Below are positions 10,210-19,605 of a stretch of DNA of 64,000 nt, piece by piece; position 1 is the stretch's first letter, and each line of letters begins with the position of its first letter. The notes beneath the pieces were generated by a model. It did no database searches. It was not told the origin of the DNA and was given only the letters and a program-made list of their open reading frames with translations. The stretch covers positions 310,001 to 374,000 of the forward strand of contig NZ_FNAN01000003.1 of the NCBI RefSeq assembly GCF_900101885.1, read 5' to 3'. The stretch is from Dyadobacter soli. GTDB lineage: Bacteria; Bacteroidota; Bacteroidia; Cytophagales; Spirosomataceae. A program made the position numbers and the translations under genes.

Positions 10210-11484
10210 TTATCTTCTTGAAACGACAATCGGGTTGGTGAGACCGTTGAGGTCGTACACCACTTTGCCGGCGCGGATCGTCACTTCTGCTTCCAGTTTC
10301 TGTTTACCGGTAACTTTGGTGCCGGTGTAGTCGAAGAAACCGAATGTGCCGGTGTCGTTCATCATGAACTTGCCATCGAGCACGCGCAAAACGGATACGT
10401 CCGCACGCGAGCCTGCGGAAAGGTTACCCAGTTCTTCGCGGTGAATGGCTTGCGCCGGTGCCCAGGTACTGGCTTTGATGACCGCCGGCAGGTCCATACC
10501 CATGGCGAGGAATTTGGACATCACATTCAGCATATCCTTCATTGCATTGTTCATGCTGCCGGTGTGGATGTCGGTACTGATGGTGTTGGGGTAAAAGCCG
10601 GTTTTAATGGCCGGGATCGCCTGCGAGAATGCGAAGCTGATGCCGCCGTAGCCTACGTCGAAAATGATGCCTTTCTTACGTGCTTCATAAACAAACGGCT
10701 TCACTTTGCCCGCTTTCACGTCCACGATCGGTTCGCGGCTGGCCAGCTGGCCGAAGCAGTGCGTGAAAATGTCGCCGGGGCGCAGGTGTTTCATGAAAAG
10801 CTCTTCGATAGGCAGTACCGGCTGGCTGCCGCCGAAATCGATCATCACGGGGATGTTGGCGAGCTTGCCGGCTTCCACCGCGCGGTCGGTAGGTGCCCAG
10901 TTATAGCCGTTGAAGTGGGCAAGTTTAATACCTACGATATATTCAGGATATTCCTTCGCCACTTTGGCCGTTGCGGCGGCGTCCATGTCTTCCACATTCT
11001 GCTCGTAAGTGCCGCCGCGCATACCTTCGCCCACGATGTTCAGGAACGAGAGCACGCGGGTGCGCGAAGCGTCGATGGTTTGTTTTTTGAAATCGGGGAA
11101 CGACTTCCAGCCGGCGCAGCCTGCGTCCACGACTGTGGTAACACCTGTGCGGAAAGTGAAACCGTCGGGTGGGAGGGCATTGGGGCCATTGCTGTAAGTC
11201 TGGTCCATTCTGGTGCCGAAGAAGTTGTGCGAATGCATGTCGATCAGGCCGGGGGTAACGAAAAGTCCCTTGGCATTCACCACCTGCTTGCCTTCTTTGG
11301 CATCGATGTTTTTGGCAACGAGCATTACCGTATCGCCTTTCAGCGCCACATCCATAATGCTGTTGATATTGTTTTTGGGATCAATAACATGACCGCCTTT
11401 GATGACGATCGAGTACTTCTGTGCGTGTGCGGCAAAACCGGCAGAGCAGAAGAGGGCGGCGGCAATAAATACTTTTTTGATCAT
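10210..11484 (-). CDS. Exported amidohydrolase/deacetylase family metallohydrolase (locus 1)
   Basis: 424 residues with a clear signal peptide (MIKKVFIAAALFCSAGFAAHAQ). The amidohydrolase-superfamily binuclear site is visible: HxH at His84/His86 (IDMHSH), the likely carboxylated Lys187 (VGIKLAHF), His242 in FTHCFGQ and catalytic Asp305 in TISTDIHTGS. It resembles the dihydroorotase-like COG3964 group, of which a few characterised members hydrolyse acetylated (R)-alpha-hydroxy acids, as I recall the literature. I infer hydrolysis of an ester or amide in the periplasm. It lies downstream of SusD across a hairpin and is a close paralogue of the gene at 26349-27602. Confidence 0.9.
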   Translation of the reverse strand: MIKKVFIAAALFCSAGFAAHAQKYSIVIKGGHVIDPKNNINSIMDVALKGDTVMLVAKNIDAKEGKQVVNAKGLFVTPGLIDMHSHNFFGTRMDQTYSNGPNALPPDGFTFRTGVTTVVDAGCAGWKSFPDFKKQTIDASRTRVLSFLNIVGEGMRGGTYEQNVEDMDAAATAKVAKEYPEYIVGIKLAHFNGYNWAPTDRAVEAGKLANIPVMIDFGGSQPVLPIEELFMKHLRPGDIFTHCFGQLASREPIVDVKAGKVKPFVYEARKKGIIFDVGYGGISFAFSQAIPAIKTGFYPNTISTDIHTGSMNNAMKDMLNVMSKFLAMGMDLPAVIKASTWAPAQAIHREELGNLSAGSRADVSVLRVLDGKFMMNDTGTFGFFDYTGTKVTGKQKLEAEVTIRAGKVVYDLNGLTNPIVVSRR

Positions 11485-11576
11485 GGGTTTTGGTTTAGGA
11501 AATAGGTATTACAGTTAAGACAAAAAACACATTAAAATTCCTCATTCGCAGGGCAAAAAATTTTGGACTTAAAACA

Positions 11577-11614
11577 CGATACGGACTGCCGATTTTGGTC
11601 AGCAATCCGTATCG
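11577..11614 (-). terminator. 13-bp hairpin between susD 1 and amidohydrolase 1
   Basis: CGATACGGACTGC (11577-11589) pairs with GCAATCCGTATCG (11602-11614), with one wobble position. On the minus strand TGTTTTAAG follows. It could terminate or trim the susCD message and lower expression of the enzyme genes behind it. Confidence 0.65.
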
Positions 11615-11652
11615 GTCATTTAATTCATAAACACGCAGTGCATGGGCCCCGC

Positions 11653-13221
11653 TTATTTATCCCACCAAACTACACTCGAAAGCGTGTTCGTACCGCCCTG
11701 GCGTGTACGCGCTTCGTAGAAATTCACTTTGTTGTATTGTTCTTCCGAATCGGGGATCACGAAACGGGTAGGGATTTTACCGCCCGTGAGGTTACCCGGA
11801 TAATTCGTCGGCGTCAGCTTCGGATAGCCGGTGCGGCGCCAGTTGGAGAATATCTCGTATTCGTCTTCCAGGAAGAGCGATACCCATTTCTGCGTACCGA
11901 TCTGCTCCATTTTCTGCGCCAGCGTACCAGCCGCATTGAATGGGTTCGCTTTCAGGTAAGCCGCGATTTTCGCGTCCGAGATCACACCCGCAGTTCCGAA
12001 CAATGCCCATTGTTTCAAACCTGACGTTACTGCCGAATTGTAAGATGCTTCGGCCGTAGCTCCGCTGTACCAGCCTCTCAGGTTCGCTTCCGCGAGCAGC
12101 AGGTGCATTTCCGCGGGCGTCATCACCAGCAACGGCGCGCTGTATTTCAGGATCGTTGCCGGGTTAGGTTCCGAGTAAGTATTGAAGTCGCCCGGCAGGT
12201 TGTTGAATGCTGCATTCGGCATACCTTTCTGCAATGCTGTGGTGGTATCGGCCGTGAAAGTCTTGCCATCGGCAGAAGGAATCCATACGATCGAGATCAC
12301 ATTCAGTCGGGGATCTTTGGTGTTCTTCAAATGGTCGATCAGCGTTTTAGCGAACTTTCCGCCTTCCACGTTATCGCCGCCCGGGTTTACGTAGTCGGTG
12401 CTCATCAGGCCTGCCGAAATGAAGTTGCGGCTTGCGGTGATGGAACCATCGACATAATCCATTTTAGCGAGATCTGAATCTGCCGTAATCACACCGCCCG
12501 CGATTGCTTTCTTTACCCAGGTTTCGGCCATGCCGGGATCAACTTCGGTCATACGCATGCCCAGACGGAGCATCAGCGAGTATGCGAATTTTTTCCATTT
12601 GGTAACATCGCCTCCATACATCAGGTCGGAATTGCCGAATGTCGCTTTCGCCGGATTGAATGCGGCGACCGCCTCATCGAGCTCTTTCAGCAGGTCGGCG
12701 TAAATAGCTGCCTGGGTATCGTACTTCGGTGTGAAGTTTTTCTCGCTCAGACCACGACCTGCTTCCGTGTAGGGAATGTCGCCGTACATGTCGGTGAGGC
12801 GGTGAAAAAGATATGCCTTCCAGATGCGTGACACGGACAGCTTGTTCACGTCGTCGGGTGAAACTTTCACTGCATCTATCACTTGCAGAATGTCGATCAC
12901 TGCACCCGCAGTAGCCGGGTCACCACCAAACAATGCCCAGCTTCCGGTAGAGTAGGTGTAATTGAAATACTTGTCTCCCGCGCCGGGTACCTCTTTGTAT
13001 GTCGCAAAATGCTGCATTGAGCCACCGATGGTCAGGTAAGCAGAACCGGTGAAGTTGTTGCTTACGGTCGTCAGCTGCGTCCGGGTAAACAGGTAACCGG
13101 GTACAGCCTCAACGGACGCATTGGGGTTCACATTCATTTCTTCAAACCCATTGTCGCAGGAAGAGATGAAGGCGGCCATGGTGGCCATATATGTTAGTTT
13201 CAGGAATTTGTTCATCGTCAC
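11653..13221 (-). CDS. SusD-like outer-membrane lipoprotein (SusD-like_2 type), locus 1
   Basis: 522 residues. The leader has lipobox FISSC (Cys22), so the protein is a surface lipoprotein. The SusD/RagB features are TPR-like helices with a KLSVSRIWKAYLFHRLTDMYGDIPY segment (matched along its length) and a C-terminal half with MLLAEAN-type repeats. It forms the lid of the SusC transporter and captures the nutrient at the cell surface. It begins 15 nt after SusC. The sequence fits the SusD-like_2 subfamily, which is common in loci for peptides and small molecules as well as glycans. A Met two residues in is an equally good start. Confidence 0.92.
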   Translation of the reverse strand: MTMNKFLKLTYMATMAAFISSCDNGFEEMNVNPNASVEAVPGYLFTRTQLTTVSNNFTGSAYLTIGGSMQHFATYKEVPGAGDKYFNYTYSTGSWALFGGDPATAGAVIDILQVIDAVKVSPDDVNKLSVSRIWKAYLFHRLTDMYGDIPYTEAGRGLSEKNFTPKYDTQAAIYADLLKELDEAVAAFNPAKATFGNSDLMYGGDVTKWKKFAYSLMLRLGMRMTEVDPGMAETWVKKAIAGGVITADSDLAKMDYVDGSITASRNFISAGLMSTDYVNPGGDNVEGGKFAKTLIDHLKNTKDPRLNVISIVWIPSADGKTFTADTTTALQKGMPNAAFNNLPGDFNTYSEPNPATILKYSAPLLVMTPAEMHLLLAEANLRGWYSGATAEASYNSAVTSGLKQWALFGTAGVISDAKIAAYLKANPFNAAGTLAQKMEQIGTQKWVSLFLEDEYEIFSNWRRTGYPKLTPTNYPGNLTGGKIPTRFVIPDSEEQYNKVNFYEARTRQGGTNTLSSVVWWDK

Positions 13222-13236
13222 TGGAATTTTGAATGA

Positions 13237-16200
13237 TTAAAACTTCACTGTCAGGTTTACGCCGATGTTTCTCGTTCTGGGTACGCCAAATGCTTCCAGA
13301 CCCTGAGCATTGCCATTGGTATAGCTCGATTCCGGATCGAAGTATTTGTTACGCTTGTCTTTGTAAAGCAGCGCGAGGTTACGTCCCACAATCGATACCG
13401 ATGCGTTTTGCAGTTTGGTGCCGAGGACCGAGAAAGCAGGCAGGTTGTAGCTCAAAATCACCTGACGCAGCTTGATGAAGTCGTTGTTAAACACGAACAT
13501 ACCTGTGTAGTTCTTGTCATTGTCGTAGTAGGTATCGATGTCTTTCTTCTCCCATGTTTTGCTGAATGGAGCTCCTTCCGGCGTCACACCGGTTACAGTC
13601 AGGCCTGTTTCACGACCGGGAAGTGTTTCTTTCGGCAAACCGAAGCGGTAAGCGTATTGGTACAGGTTAGAGTACACCACGCTTCCGAACTTACCATCGA
13701 TGAGGATATTCAACGAGAAGTTTTTGTATTTGAAATTGTTGGTAATACCCATTGTCCATGGCGGCGTGCCGTTACCCAGTTTTTGGAGGTTACCGCGTAC
13801 CGCGTAGTTGCTTGCTGTGTTGAACACTGTGTTGCCGTTCGCATCCGCCAGTTTGTTATAACCCCAAACCTCACCATAAGTACCTCCAACCACGTTATTG
13901 ATCAAGCCACCGCCTACACCGGTTCCAATGCTCAGCTGATCCAGGTTAGGGGCCAGTTGCACGATCCGGCTCCTGTTGTAAGCCATGTTGTAGCTGATAT
14001 CCCATGTGAAGCTGTTTTGCTTGATGGCAGTTCCTGTCAGCAAAAGTTCGATACCCTTGTTGCTCAGCTCACCTACGTTCAGCAATGCAGCCGTGTAACC
14101 TGCTGACGACGCGATGTTACTTTGAACAATGTCGTCGGTAGTCTTACGGTTGTAGAGGGTAATGTCGATACCCAAACGGTTTTGCAGGAATTTAGCTTCC
14201 AAACCTGCCTCGTAAGTAGTCGAAGTAAGCGGTTTCAAATCCGGGTTAGGTACAATGGAAGAGGAAAGCTGCTGTACTGGACGGCCATTGTGACCTCCCA
14301 CTGCCATTGCATAGCTTTGGTAGATCTGATAAGGAATTACAGTGGCACCTCCCACTTGCGCCCAGGAACCGCGTAGTTTCGCGAAGCTAACCGCAGCAGG
14401 AAGTGTAAATGCTTCCGAGAGTATCAATGAACCACCGATGGCAGGGTAGAAAATGCTGTTGCTCTTGCTGTTAAGTACCGAGAACCAGTCCTGGCGACCA
14501 GAAACAGTCAGATATGCAAATCCTTTGTAACCAATATCGGCTGAACCGAATACAGAGTTGATGCCGCTTTTGTTGTAAGTCGGTACGACGGTTGAAGTAG
14601 CCAGGTTGGTAAAACTGTAAAAACCTGGGATTGTAAATTCTGCTCCGTTGAATGCAGTCTGGTCATAGATGCTTCTCTGGATATTGCCACCCACGAGTGC
14701 AGAGAAATTGAGGTTCTCGGAAAAATCTTTCGAGTAGTTCAAAGTCAGCATTCCGTTGGTTTCGGAAGAGGTTACCTTCTTAGCTTCGTAGGTACCAAGC
14801 GGCTGGTATGCATTAGCGGTTGGTACTACGAATTCGTAATTGAAATTGTAGTAGTCGCGGCTCACGCTACCTTTAATGAAAAGGTTGTCGAGAATGTCGT
14901 ACTTGATGTTCGCCTGACCGAGGAAACGGTTTTTAGTATCCTCATTCTTGAAGTTATTGATCACGAAATACGGGTTGGGCGCCGCAGGAACGGGGTTCCA
15001 TTCAACCTCTTTACCTGTGCTTGCGTCATAACCCGGAGAAAGGCTCCTGATGTCGACAGTATTGGCGATCAGGTACGTGGCCCAGTGCGGGTTGTAATCG
15101 GCGTAACCCACTTTCGGACGGTTGTGGCCGTTCTCGATGTTGTATTGCACAACGGTTTCGATGCTCAGTTTTTTGCCCAGAAACGCATTCAGGTTCAGGT
15201 TGGCAATCCTTCTGTTGAAAGAAGAATTCGGAACGATGCTGTTCGAACTTGTATTGTTCAGACCAAAACGGAAGTTAACTGTTTCATTACCACCTGTAAA
15301 TGAGATGGAGTTGATATAGTTGGTTCCGGCGCGGTAAAAGTTTTTCAGGTTGTTTTTCTGAGGAGAATAGGGGCGTGCCACACCATCGAACTGAACCACG
15401 GGAGTACCATCCATTCTCGCACCATAAGACAAACGGCCCGAGCTTTTTGCTTCTGTCTGTGTAGTCGGTTTCACACCATCCACGCCCTGTCCGTATTCAT
15501 ATTGCCAGTCGGGAATGATGGAAAGGTTATCCACCGAGAAGTTGCCATTGTATTCCACACCGATGCCTTTTTGCGCGCGGCCTTTTTTGGTGGTAATCAA
15601 AATCACACCATTGGAAGCACGTGCACCGTAAAGCGCAGCCGCAGGACCGCCTTTCAAAACGGAGATCGACTCGATATCGTCGGGGTTGATACCACCGATA
15701 CCGTCACCACGGTCGGTGTTGTTGCCGTTACCGTCCGAAGCATTACCGCCGCCGGGAACGCTGTTGTCCATCGGCATACCGTTGATCACGTACAAAGGCT
15801 GGTTGTTACCGCTCAAGGAACCGTTACCACGGATGATAATGCGGCTGGAACCACCGGGGCCCGTCGACATACCGGTCGCGTTTACCCCTGCAATTTTACC
15901 TGTCAATGCATTCGCCACGTTGTTTTCGCGTGCTTGCGTGAACTCGCTGCCTTTCACCTCGGTCACTGCATAAGCGAGCGCCTTTTTCTCTTTGGAAATA
16001 CCCAAAGCCGTTACAACTACCTCGTTCAGCGCTTTGGCCTCGGGTGCCAGTTGTACATCAATGTTGGTTTGGCTCCCCACAGTGATCTCCTGCGAAGTAT
16101 AACCTACAAAGCTGAAAACCAGCACGGCCGCAGAAACCTCGCCGTCGGGGATATCGAGAAAAAACTTGCCTTCCGCGTCGCTGGAAGTCCCTCTTTGAGA

Positions 16201-16671
16201 GCCTTTTACGAGCACGCTCACACCGGGCAGACCTGCGCCGGTTTCATCCTTTACGGTTCCGGTAACATTGCGTTTAGGGGCCGTTTTGGTAGCATTTTCT
16301 TCAACAGGTGCCTGTTCGCGGCGCAGGATAATGCGGTCCTGAACCACTTCGTAAGTTACTTTATGCGGGGTCAGAATTTTACTGAGAACTTCTGATAACG
16401 ATTCGTCCTGAAATTTATAGGATGCTTTCTGATTGTTGAAGATCTGAGGGTTGTACATGAATTTAACCTTCGTCACATTCTCGATCTTTTCCAACGCCTT
16501 GTCAATCTCGGCATTAGCTAAACGCAAAGTCACTTTTTGTTCTAACACACGTTGTCCGCGCACATCGTTCGCATGAACGAAGGTGCTGAACGCAATGGCG
16601 AGCAGGGCTTGATACAGAGTAATGCGCATGATTTTCTGTAAAGCATGGTGAAATTGTACTCTTTTTGACAT
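13237..16671 (-). CDS. SusC/RagA-type TonB-dependent transporter with STN domain, locus 1
   Basis: About 1144 residues with a signal sequence. Domains in order: STN/secretin-TonB short domain (about 45-115), carboxypeptidase-regulatory-like domain (about 135-215, TGTVKDETGAGLPGVSVLVKG), TonB plug (about 220-340, with SIS.LKGGPAAALYGARASNG-like motif), then a 22-strand barrel. The STN domain is used by transducing receptors to signal substrate to FecR. FecR follows upstream in the same direction, 208 nt away. Met at 16671 (MSKRVQF) is preferred; the frame extends to 16716. Pairs with the SusD-like lipoprotein for TonB-driven uptake. Confidence 0.95.
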   Translation of the reverse strand: MSKRVQFHHALQKIMRITLYQALLAIAFSTFVHANDVRGQRVLEQKVTLRLANAEIDKALEKIENVTKVKFMYNPQIFNNQKASYKFQDESLSEVLSKILTPHKVTYEVVQDRIILRREQAPVEENATKTAPKRNVTGTVKDETGAGLPGVSVLVKGSQRGTSSDAEGKFFLDIPDGEVSAAVLVFSFVGYTSQEITVGSQTNIDVQLAPEAKALNEVVVTALGISKEKKALAYAVTEVKGSEFTQARENNVANALTGKIAGVNATGMSTGPGGSSRIIIRGNGSLSGNNQPLYVINGMPMDNSVPGGGNASDGNGNNTDRGDGIGGINPDDIESISVLKGGPAAALYGARASNGVILITTKKGRAQKGIGVEYNGNFSVDNLSIIPDWQYEYGQGVDGVKPTTQTEAKSSGRLSYGARMDGTPVVQFDGVARPYSPQKNNLKNFYRAGTNYINSISFTGGNETVNFRFGLNNTSSNSIVPNSSFNRRIANLNLNAFLGKKLSIETVVQYNIENGHNRPKVGYADYNPHWATYLIANTVDIRSLSPGYDASTGKEVEWNPVPAAPNPYFVINNFKNEDTKNRFLGQANIKYDILDNLFIKGSVSRDYYNFNYEFVVPTANAYQPLGTYEAKKVTSSETNGMLTLNYSKDFSENLNFSALVGGNIQRSIYDQTAFNGAEFTIPGFYSFTNLATSTVVPTYNKSGINSVFGSADIGYKGFAYLTVSGRQDWFSVLNSKSNSIFYPAIGGSLILSEAFTLPAAVSFAKLRGSWAQVGGATVIPYQIYQSYAMAVGGHNGRPVQQLSSSIVPNPDLKPLTSTTYEAGLEAKFLQNRLGIDITLYNRKTTDDIVQSNIASSAGYTAALLNVGELSNKGIELLLTGTAIKQNSFTWDISYNMAYNRSRIVQLAPNLDQLSIGTGVGGGLINNVVGGTYGEVWGYNKLADANGNTVFNTASNYAVRGNLQKLGNGTPPWTMGITNNFKYKNFSLNILIDGKFGSVVYSNLYQYAYRFGLPKETLPGRETGLTVTGVTPEGAPFSKTWEKKDIDTYYDNDKNYTGMFVFNNDFIKLRQVILSYNLPAFSVLGTKLQNASVSIVGRNLALLYKDKRNKYFDPESSYTNGNAQGLEAFGVPRTRNIGVNLTVKF

Positions 16672-16879
16672 AATTTTGATTTTTGTCGGGTTAAAATTCG
16701 GCATAATGATTCCCACAGCAGCCTCATTCAGATGCTGTTAAGCGTACACAAGCATGGGGATTGATCGGGTCGGTGGTGTTGCAGCATCATCGACCTTCTT
16801 AGGAAAGGTAATCAGTAACGGTTTTGGGTCATAGGCACGGGTGAATTTGTCATAAAGTATTGAGAGAAAGGTATTTTCA

Positions 16880-17986
16880 TTAACATCCTTTGCTATTGAT
16901 GATGATGCTGGCGTCGAGTTGTTCGTACTGCGCACCGATCGTCTTGCAAATCAGGCTGATCTTCTCGAACAGCGGCTCGTCGGAGAGTGAAGCGGTGAGG
17001 TAGCAGTTTTGCATTACCTCCGCATCGAACACGATCTTCACACCATATGATTTTTCCAATGCCGCAAACACTTCGCTGATCGGCGTTCCCTTGAATTCAA
17101 ATGACTGTCGCTGTATCGGCAATTCCAGCAATTTCGGGTCCGGAATAAGGCTTCTTGTGAGTCGTAACTCATTGGGTGCGAATGTGATCTGCTGGTTTGG
17201 CGTCAGTACCATTCCGCCAAGCTTGTCATCGGCATGCTGGCTCGCAATCGCCTCCTTCGTCATCGGGAAGACCGATACTTTGCCCGTTTTTACCACTACT
17301 TTGACTTCCTCGCCCTCGAAAGCGCTTACTTTGAAACTGGTGCCCAACACTTTGGTCGCCAGCGTATGTGCATACACGTAAAACGGCTTGTCAGGATTTT
17401 TGGCCACTTCAAAAAACGCCTCCCCTTTCAGGAACACCTCCCGCTTGCGGCCCTCGAAGCGGCGCGGGTAAGTAATGCGGCTGTCGGGCTGCAGCAGCAC
17501 CGAGCTCCCATCTTGCAGGATCACCAGTTTGGCCTCTTTGCCTGTATTCACCGCCTCGATCAGCGGCTCCCTGATCTGGCTCAGGATTACCTTGTATTGA
17601 TCCGATTGTTTCTGCGAAAGCGTCTGCTTGTTATACCACCATCCGGCAAACATCAGGATCAGCACGGAGGCCGCCATATGGTACCAATTCGGCCTGAAAC
17701 GCAGCCAAATCGATGATTTCTTCGCATTGTTTTCACCGATCGCGTGCGATAGCCGGTAAATTTCATTAGCCACTTCTTCATCCGAAATACGATCGAATGC
17801 CGCTTCCGTCGCCGCCAGGAAATTCCGGGCACGATTGACGAGGTTCTGTTTGTCCGGATTATGTTCCAGCCATTCGGCCCATACTTCTCCGTCGGCAGGG
17901 TTGTTGAACAACACCCAGCGTCTGAAAGATGGATCGGCGGCTAGTTCCTCCGGAAGAAAATTGCGGTAATGGAGCATATAAGGCAA
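16880..17986 (-). CDS. FecR-type anti-sigma factor, locus 1
   Basis: 368 residues: a cytoplasmic N-terminal part (about 1-105) that binds sigma, one membrane segment (MAASVLILMFAGWWY, about 110-125), a periplasmic FecR domain (SRITYPRRFEGRKREVFLKG, GEAFFEVAKNPDKPF, VLGTSFKV) and a C-terminal DUF4974/STN-like domain. It should relay receptor signals to an ECF sigma factor. No sigma gene adjoins it: the nearest same-strand one is at 20994-21605, beyond an approximately 3-kb insertion. Met at 17977 is an alternative start. Confidence 0.93.
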   Translation of the reverse strand: MPYMLHYRNFLPEELAADPSFRRWVLFNNPADGEVWAEWLEHNPDKQNLVNRARNFLAATEAAFDRISDEEVANEIYRLSHAIGENNAKKSSIWLRFRPNWYHMAASVLILMFAGWWYNKQTLSQKQSDQYKVILSQIREPLIEAVNTGKEAKLVILQDGSSVLLQPDSRITYPRRFEGRKREVFLKGEAFFEVAKNPDKPFYVYAHTLATKVLGTSFKVSAFEGEEVKVVVKTGKVSVFPMTKEAIASQHADDKLGGMVLTPNQQITFAPNELRLTRSLIPDPKLLELPIQRQSFEFKGTPISEVFAALEKSYGVKIVFDAEVMQNCYLTASLSDEPLFEKISLICKTIGAQYEQLDASIIINSKGC

Positions 17987-18130
17987 ATAATAATATGGCT
18001 AATTTTAATAAGGATGCGAGAACATTGGGTCAATACTCTCCTTTTGGAAATTAATTTTCGAGAAATTTTCAAAAGGCGAATAAAATGCGGTGGATGAGCC
18101 GTTCGTCCGAGAAAATCTACCGATAGTTCA

Positions 18131-18160
18131 TTTGTTGATTTTTAGGGTATCTTATGTTTG
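18131..18160 (+). promoter_or_regulatory. Strong Bacteroidota promoter before the ImmA-like gene
   Basis: TTTG (18131-18134), an 18-nt spacer and TATGTTTG (18153-18160) match TTTG-N19-TAnnTTTG closely. The leader to the ATG at 18247 would be about 80 nt. The rest of the 260-nt gap 17987-18246 shows nothing else I can name. Confidence 0.75.
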
Positions 18161-18246
18161 ATGTCTTGAATATCAAGTTGTATTTTTATGTAACGAATCG
18201 AAGACACTACTTGAAAATTATTAGTTAACTTGTCTGAGGAACCGAT

Positions 18247-18744
18247 ATGAAATACAACATGGCACCGGACTATCGAAGGGCGAAAGGCGAGGCTATTCGC
18301 CTGTTGCAGCAGTTTGGATTGGAGAAGCCGCCAGTGAACCCGATGGAGATCGCGCAGCACCTAGGCGTGAAGGTCTCGTTTGTCGAGTTTGAGAAGAAGC
18401 TCAACAATATCTCGGGGTTTTATGATTTTGAAGAGGATACCATATTTGTGAATATGGATGAATATCCTTTACGGCAGACCTTTACGATCGCTCACGAGCT
18501 AGGGCATCGGATTTTGCATGCGGAGTGGGCTAAATCTCCTGATTACAAAGTGCTAATGCGCGATGATATGGGTGCGAATGACGCAAAGGAAGCGGAAGCG
18601 AATACATTCGCTGCCAATCTTCTCGTTCCTAGGTTTATGCTCGATAAGTATTGGGAGATAGCCACTACGACGCAGCTGTCCGGGCTTTTCGCCGTGTCTG
18701 TACCGGTTATTAAGAACCGTATTTCTTTTGAATATGGAGCCTAG
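18247..18744 (+). CDS. ImmA/IrrE-family metalloprotease
   Basis: 165 residues with the zinc-protease motif HELGH (83-87) and the downstream Glu in KEAEANTFAANLLVP (about 115-119). ImmA/IrrE proteins cleave phage-type or stress repressors, and are often partnered by an Xre-type HTH protein. None is present here. The next gene, a two-helix membrane protein, overlaps its end by 11 nt, which suggests a coupled pair. It carries its own strong promoter and reads opposite to the flanking sigma and FecR genes, so it looks like acquired cargo. Target unknown. Confidence 0.9.
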   Translation: MKYNMAPDYRRAKGEAIRLLQQFGLEKPPVNPMEIAQHLGVKVSFVEFEKKLNNISGFYDFEEDTIFVNMDEYPLRQTFTIAHELGHRILHAEWAKSPDYKVLMRDDMGANDAKEAEANTFAANLLVPRFMLDKYWEIATTTQLSGLFAVSVPVIKNRISFEYGA

Positions 18745-19114
18745 TAAGGTTCAGGCAAAGAAAGGGATCCTCAAAAAAGACCAAACAGGCACTCGATTTA
18801 CAGACATCCAGCTCGCTGCCCACCAGGCAGAGCTTGAAATGACACGGGAGCAAAACCGGCACGCAAAGGAGATGCGGACAACGGAGCTGGGCTTTTTAGG
18901 TAAGTTCTTCGGTGACGGGCGTAACACCCAAACCTTTGTTGCACTGATAGCTGTTTTCTCCGGAGTATCAATCTTCGCGACGTGTCTTTTTGCGGCATAT
19001 TGTAAACCAGTCGAAGCACACTTTTGGTCGGAATCGGGTTCGAAGTCGCTTGCATTTGCCGGTACTGCGCTGGGGTATTTGTTTGGGAGAGGGGCTGTTG
19101 GAAGTAGGAAATAG
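18734..19114 (+). CDS. Small two-helix membrane protein coupled to the ImmA-like protease
   Basis: About 126 residues, not recognised as a named family. The N-terminal half (about 1-60) is charged and helical, with probable coiled coil (QLAAHQAELEMTREQNRHAK). Then come two hydrophobic segments (TFVALIAVFSGVSIFATCLF and SLAFAGTALGYLFGRGAVG) joined by a short loop, and a charged end. It starts inside the last codons of the protease gene, so the two are probably translated together. The ATG at 18734 is preferred over a TTG two codons upstream. It could anchor, be cleaved by, or act as effector of the protease; this is inference only. Confidence 0.75.
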   Translation: MEPSKVQAKKGILKKDQTGTRFTDIQLAAHQAELEMTREQNRHAKEMRTTELGFLGKFFGDGRNTQTFVALIAVFSGVSIFATCLFAAYCKPVEAHFWSESGSKSLAFAGTALGYLFGRGAVGSRK

Positions 19115-19134
19115 TAATACGGAAAGCGTTTTAG

Positions 19135-19142
19135 TATATTTG
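19135..19142 (+). promoter_or_regulatory. -7 promoter element of the HicB/HicA pair
   Basis: TATATTTG matches TAnnTTTG and would start transcription about 25 nt before the ATG at 19173. The -33 box is not clear. Confidence 0.5.
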
Positions 19143-19172
19143 ATATGTAATCGCACGTTAGATTTTTAAGAC

Positions 19173-19397
19173 ATGAAATTGACTGTCATCATAAGTCGGG
19201 GAGACGAAATGCTGATCGGCCAGGTGCAGGAGGTGCCGGGTGTGATAACGCAGGGAGAAAATGTGGAGGAGGTGATGGAAAACATTCAAGATGCCCTTGA
19301 ACTTTACTTTCAGGATTCTGATGTGATACTTGAAAACAACATTCCACTAATTGATTTGCAAAATGTCGTGTTGACCCAGGAATTGGAATTTGCCTGA
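19173..19397 (+). CDS. hicB: HicB-like antitoxin
   Basis: 74 residues with the HicB partial RNase H-like fold: beta strands around LTVIISRGDEMLIGQV, then the EVPGVITQGENVEEVMENIQDALELYF segment (typical HicB GvvTqGdTleEAl..i.eal). There is no added DNA-binding domain, so autoregulation is doubtful. It should bind and block the HicA toxin encoded directly after it. The stop and next start overlap by one base. Antitoxin-first order is the reverse of classical hicAB. Confidence 0.85.
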   Translation: MKLTVIISRGDEMLIGQVQEVPGVITQGENVEEVMENIQDALELYFQDSDVILENNIPLIDLQNVVLTQELEFA

Positions 19398-19588
19398 TGT
19401 CGATCAAGCGGAATGAATTATTAAAGCACCTTGAAAGACATGGATGTGTCCTTCACAGGCATGGGTCAAAACACGATTTGTATGCTAACACGCAAAATAA
19501 CCGCCGAACTACCGTTCCCAGACATCAGAGGATGGATCGGTCTTTGTGCGAGGTTATTTGTAGACAGCTCGGCGTTGAAAAAATTTGA
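19397..19588 (+). CDS. hicA: HicA-like mRNA interferase toxin
   Basis: 63 residues with the double-stranded-RNA-binding-like HicA fold: NELLKHLERHGCVLHRHGSK then TTVPRH and CRQLGVEK. The catalytic His is expected in GSKHD (His26), the counterpart of GSxH in family members. It should cleave mRNA when free from HicB. It ends 17 nt before the convergent acyltransferase gene. It lies in the segment that separates the locus 1 sigma from its FecR. Confidence 0.85.
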   Translation: MSIKRNELLKHLERHGCVLHRHGSKHDLYANTQNNRRTTVPRHQRMDRSLCEVICRQLGVEKI

Positions 19589-19605
19589 GCTGTCTATAAT
19601 TCGAT

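Noticed and set aside
15502..16395. Long frames antisense to the SusC, amidohydrolase and thi genes (for example 851-1495, 10441-11505, 15502-16395)
   Set aside because: They are shadows of strongly supported genes, with His/Arg/Val-rich composition and no recognisable domain.
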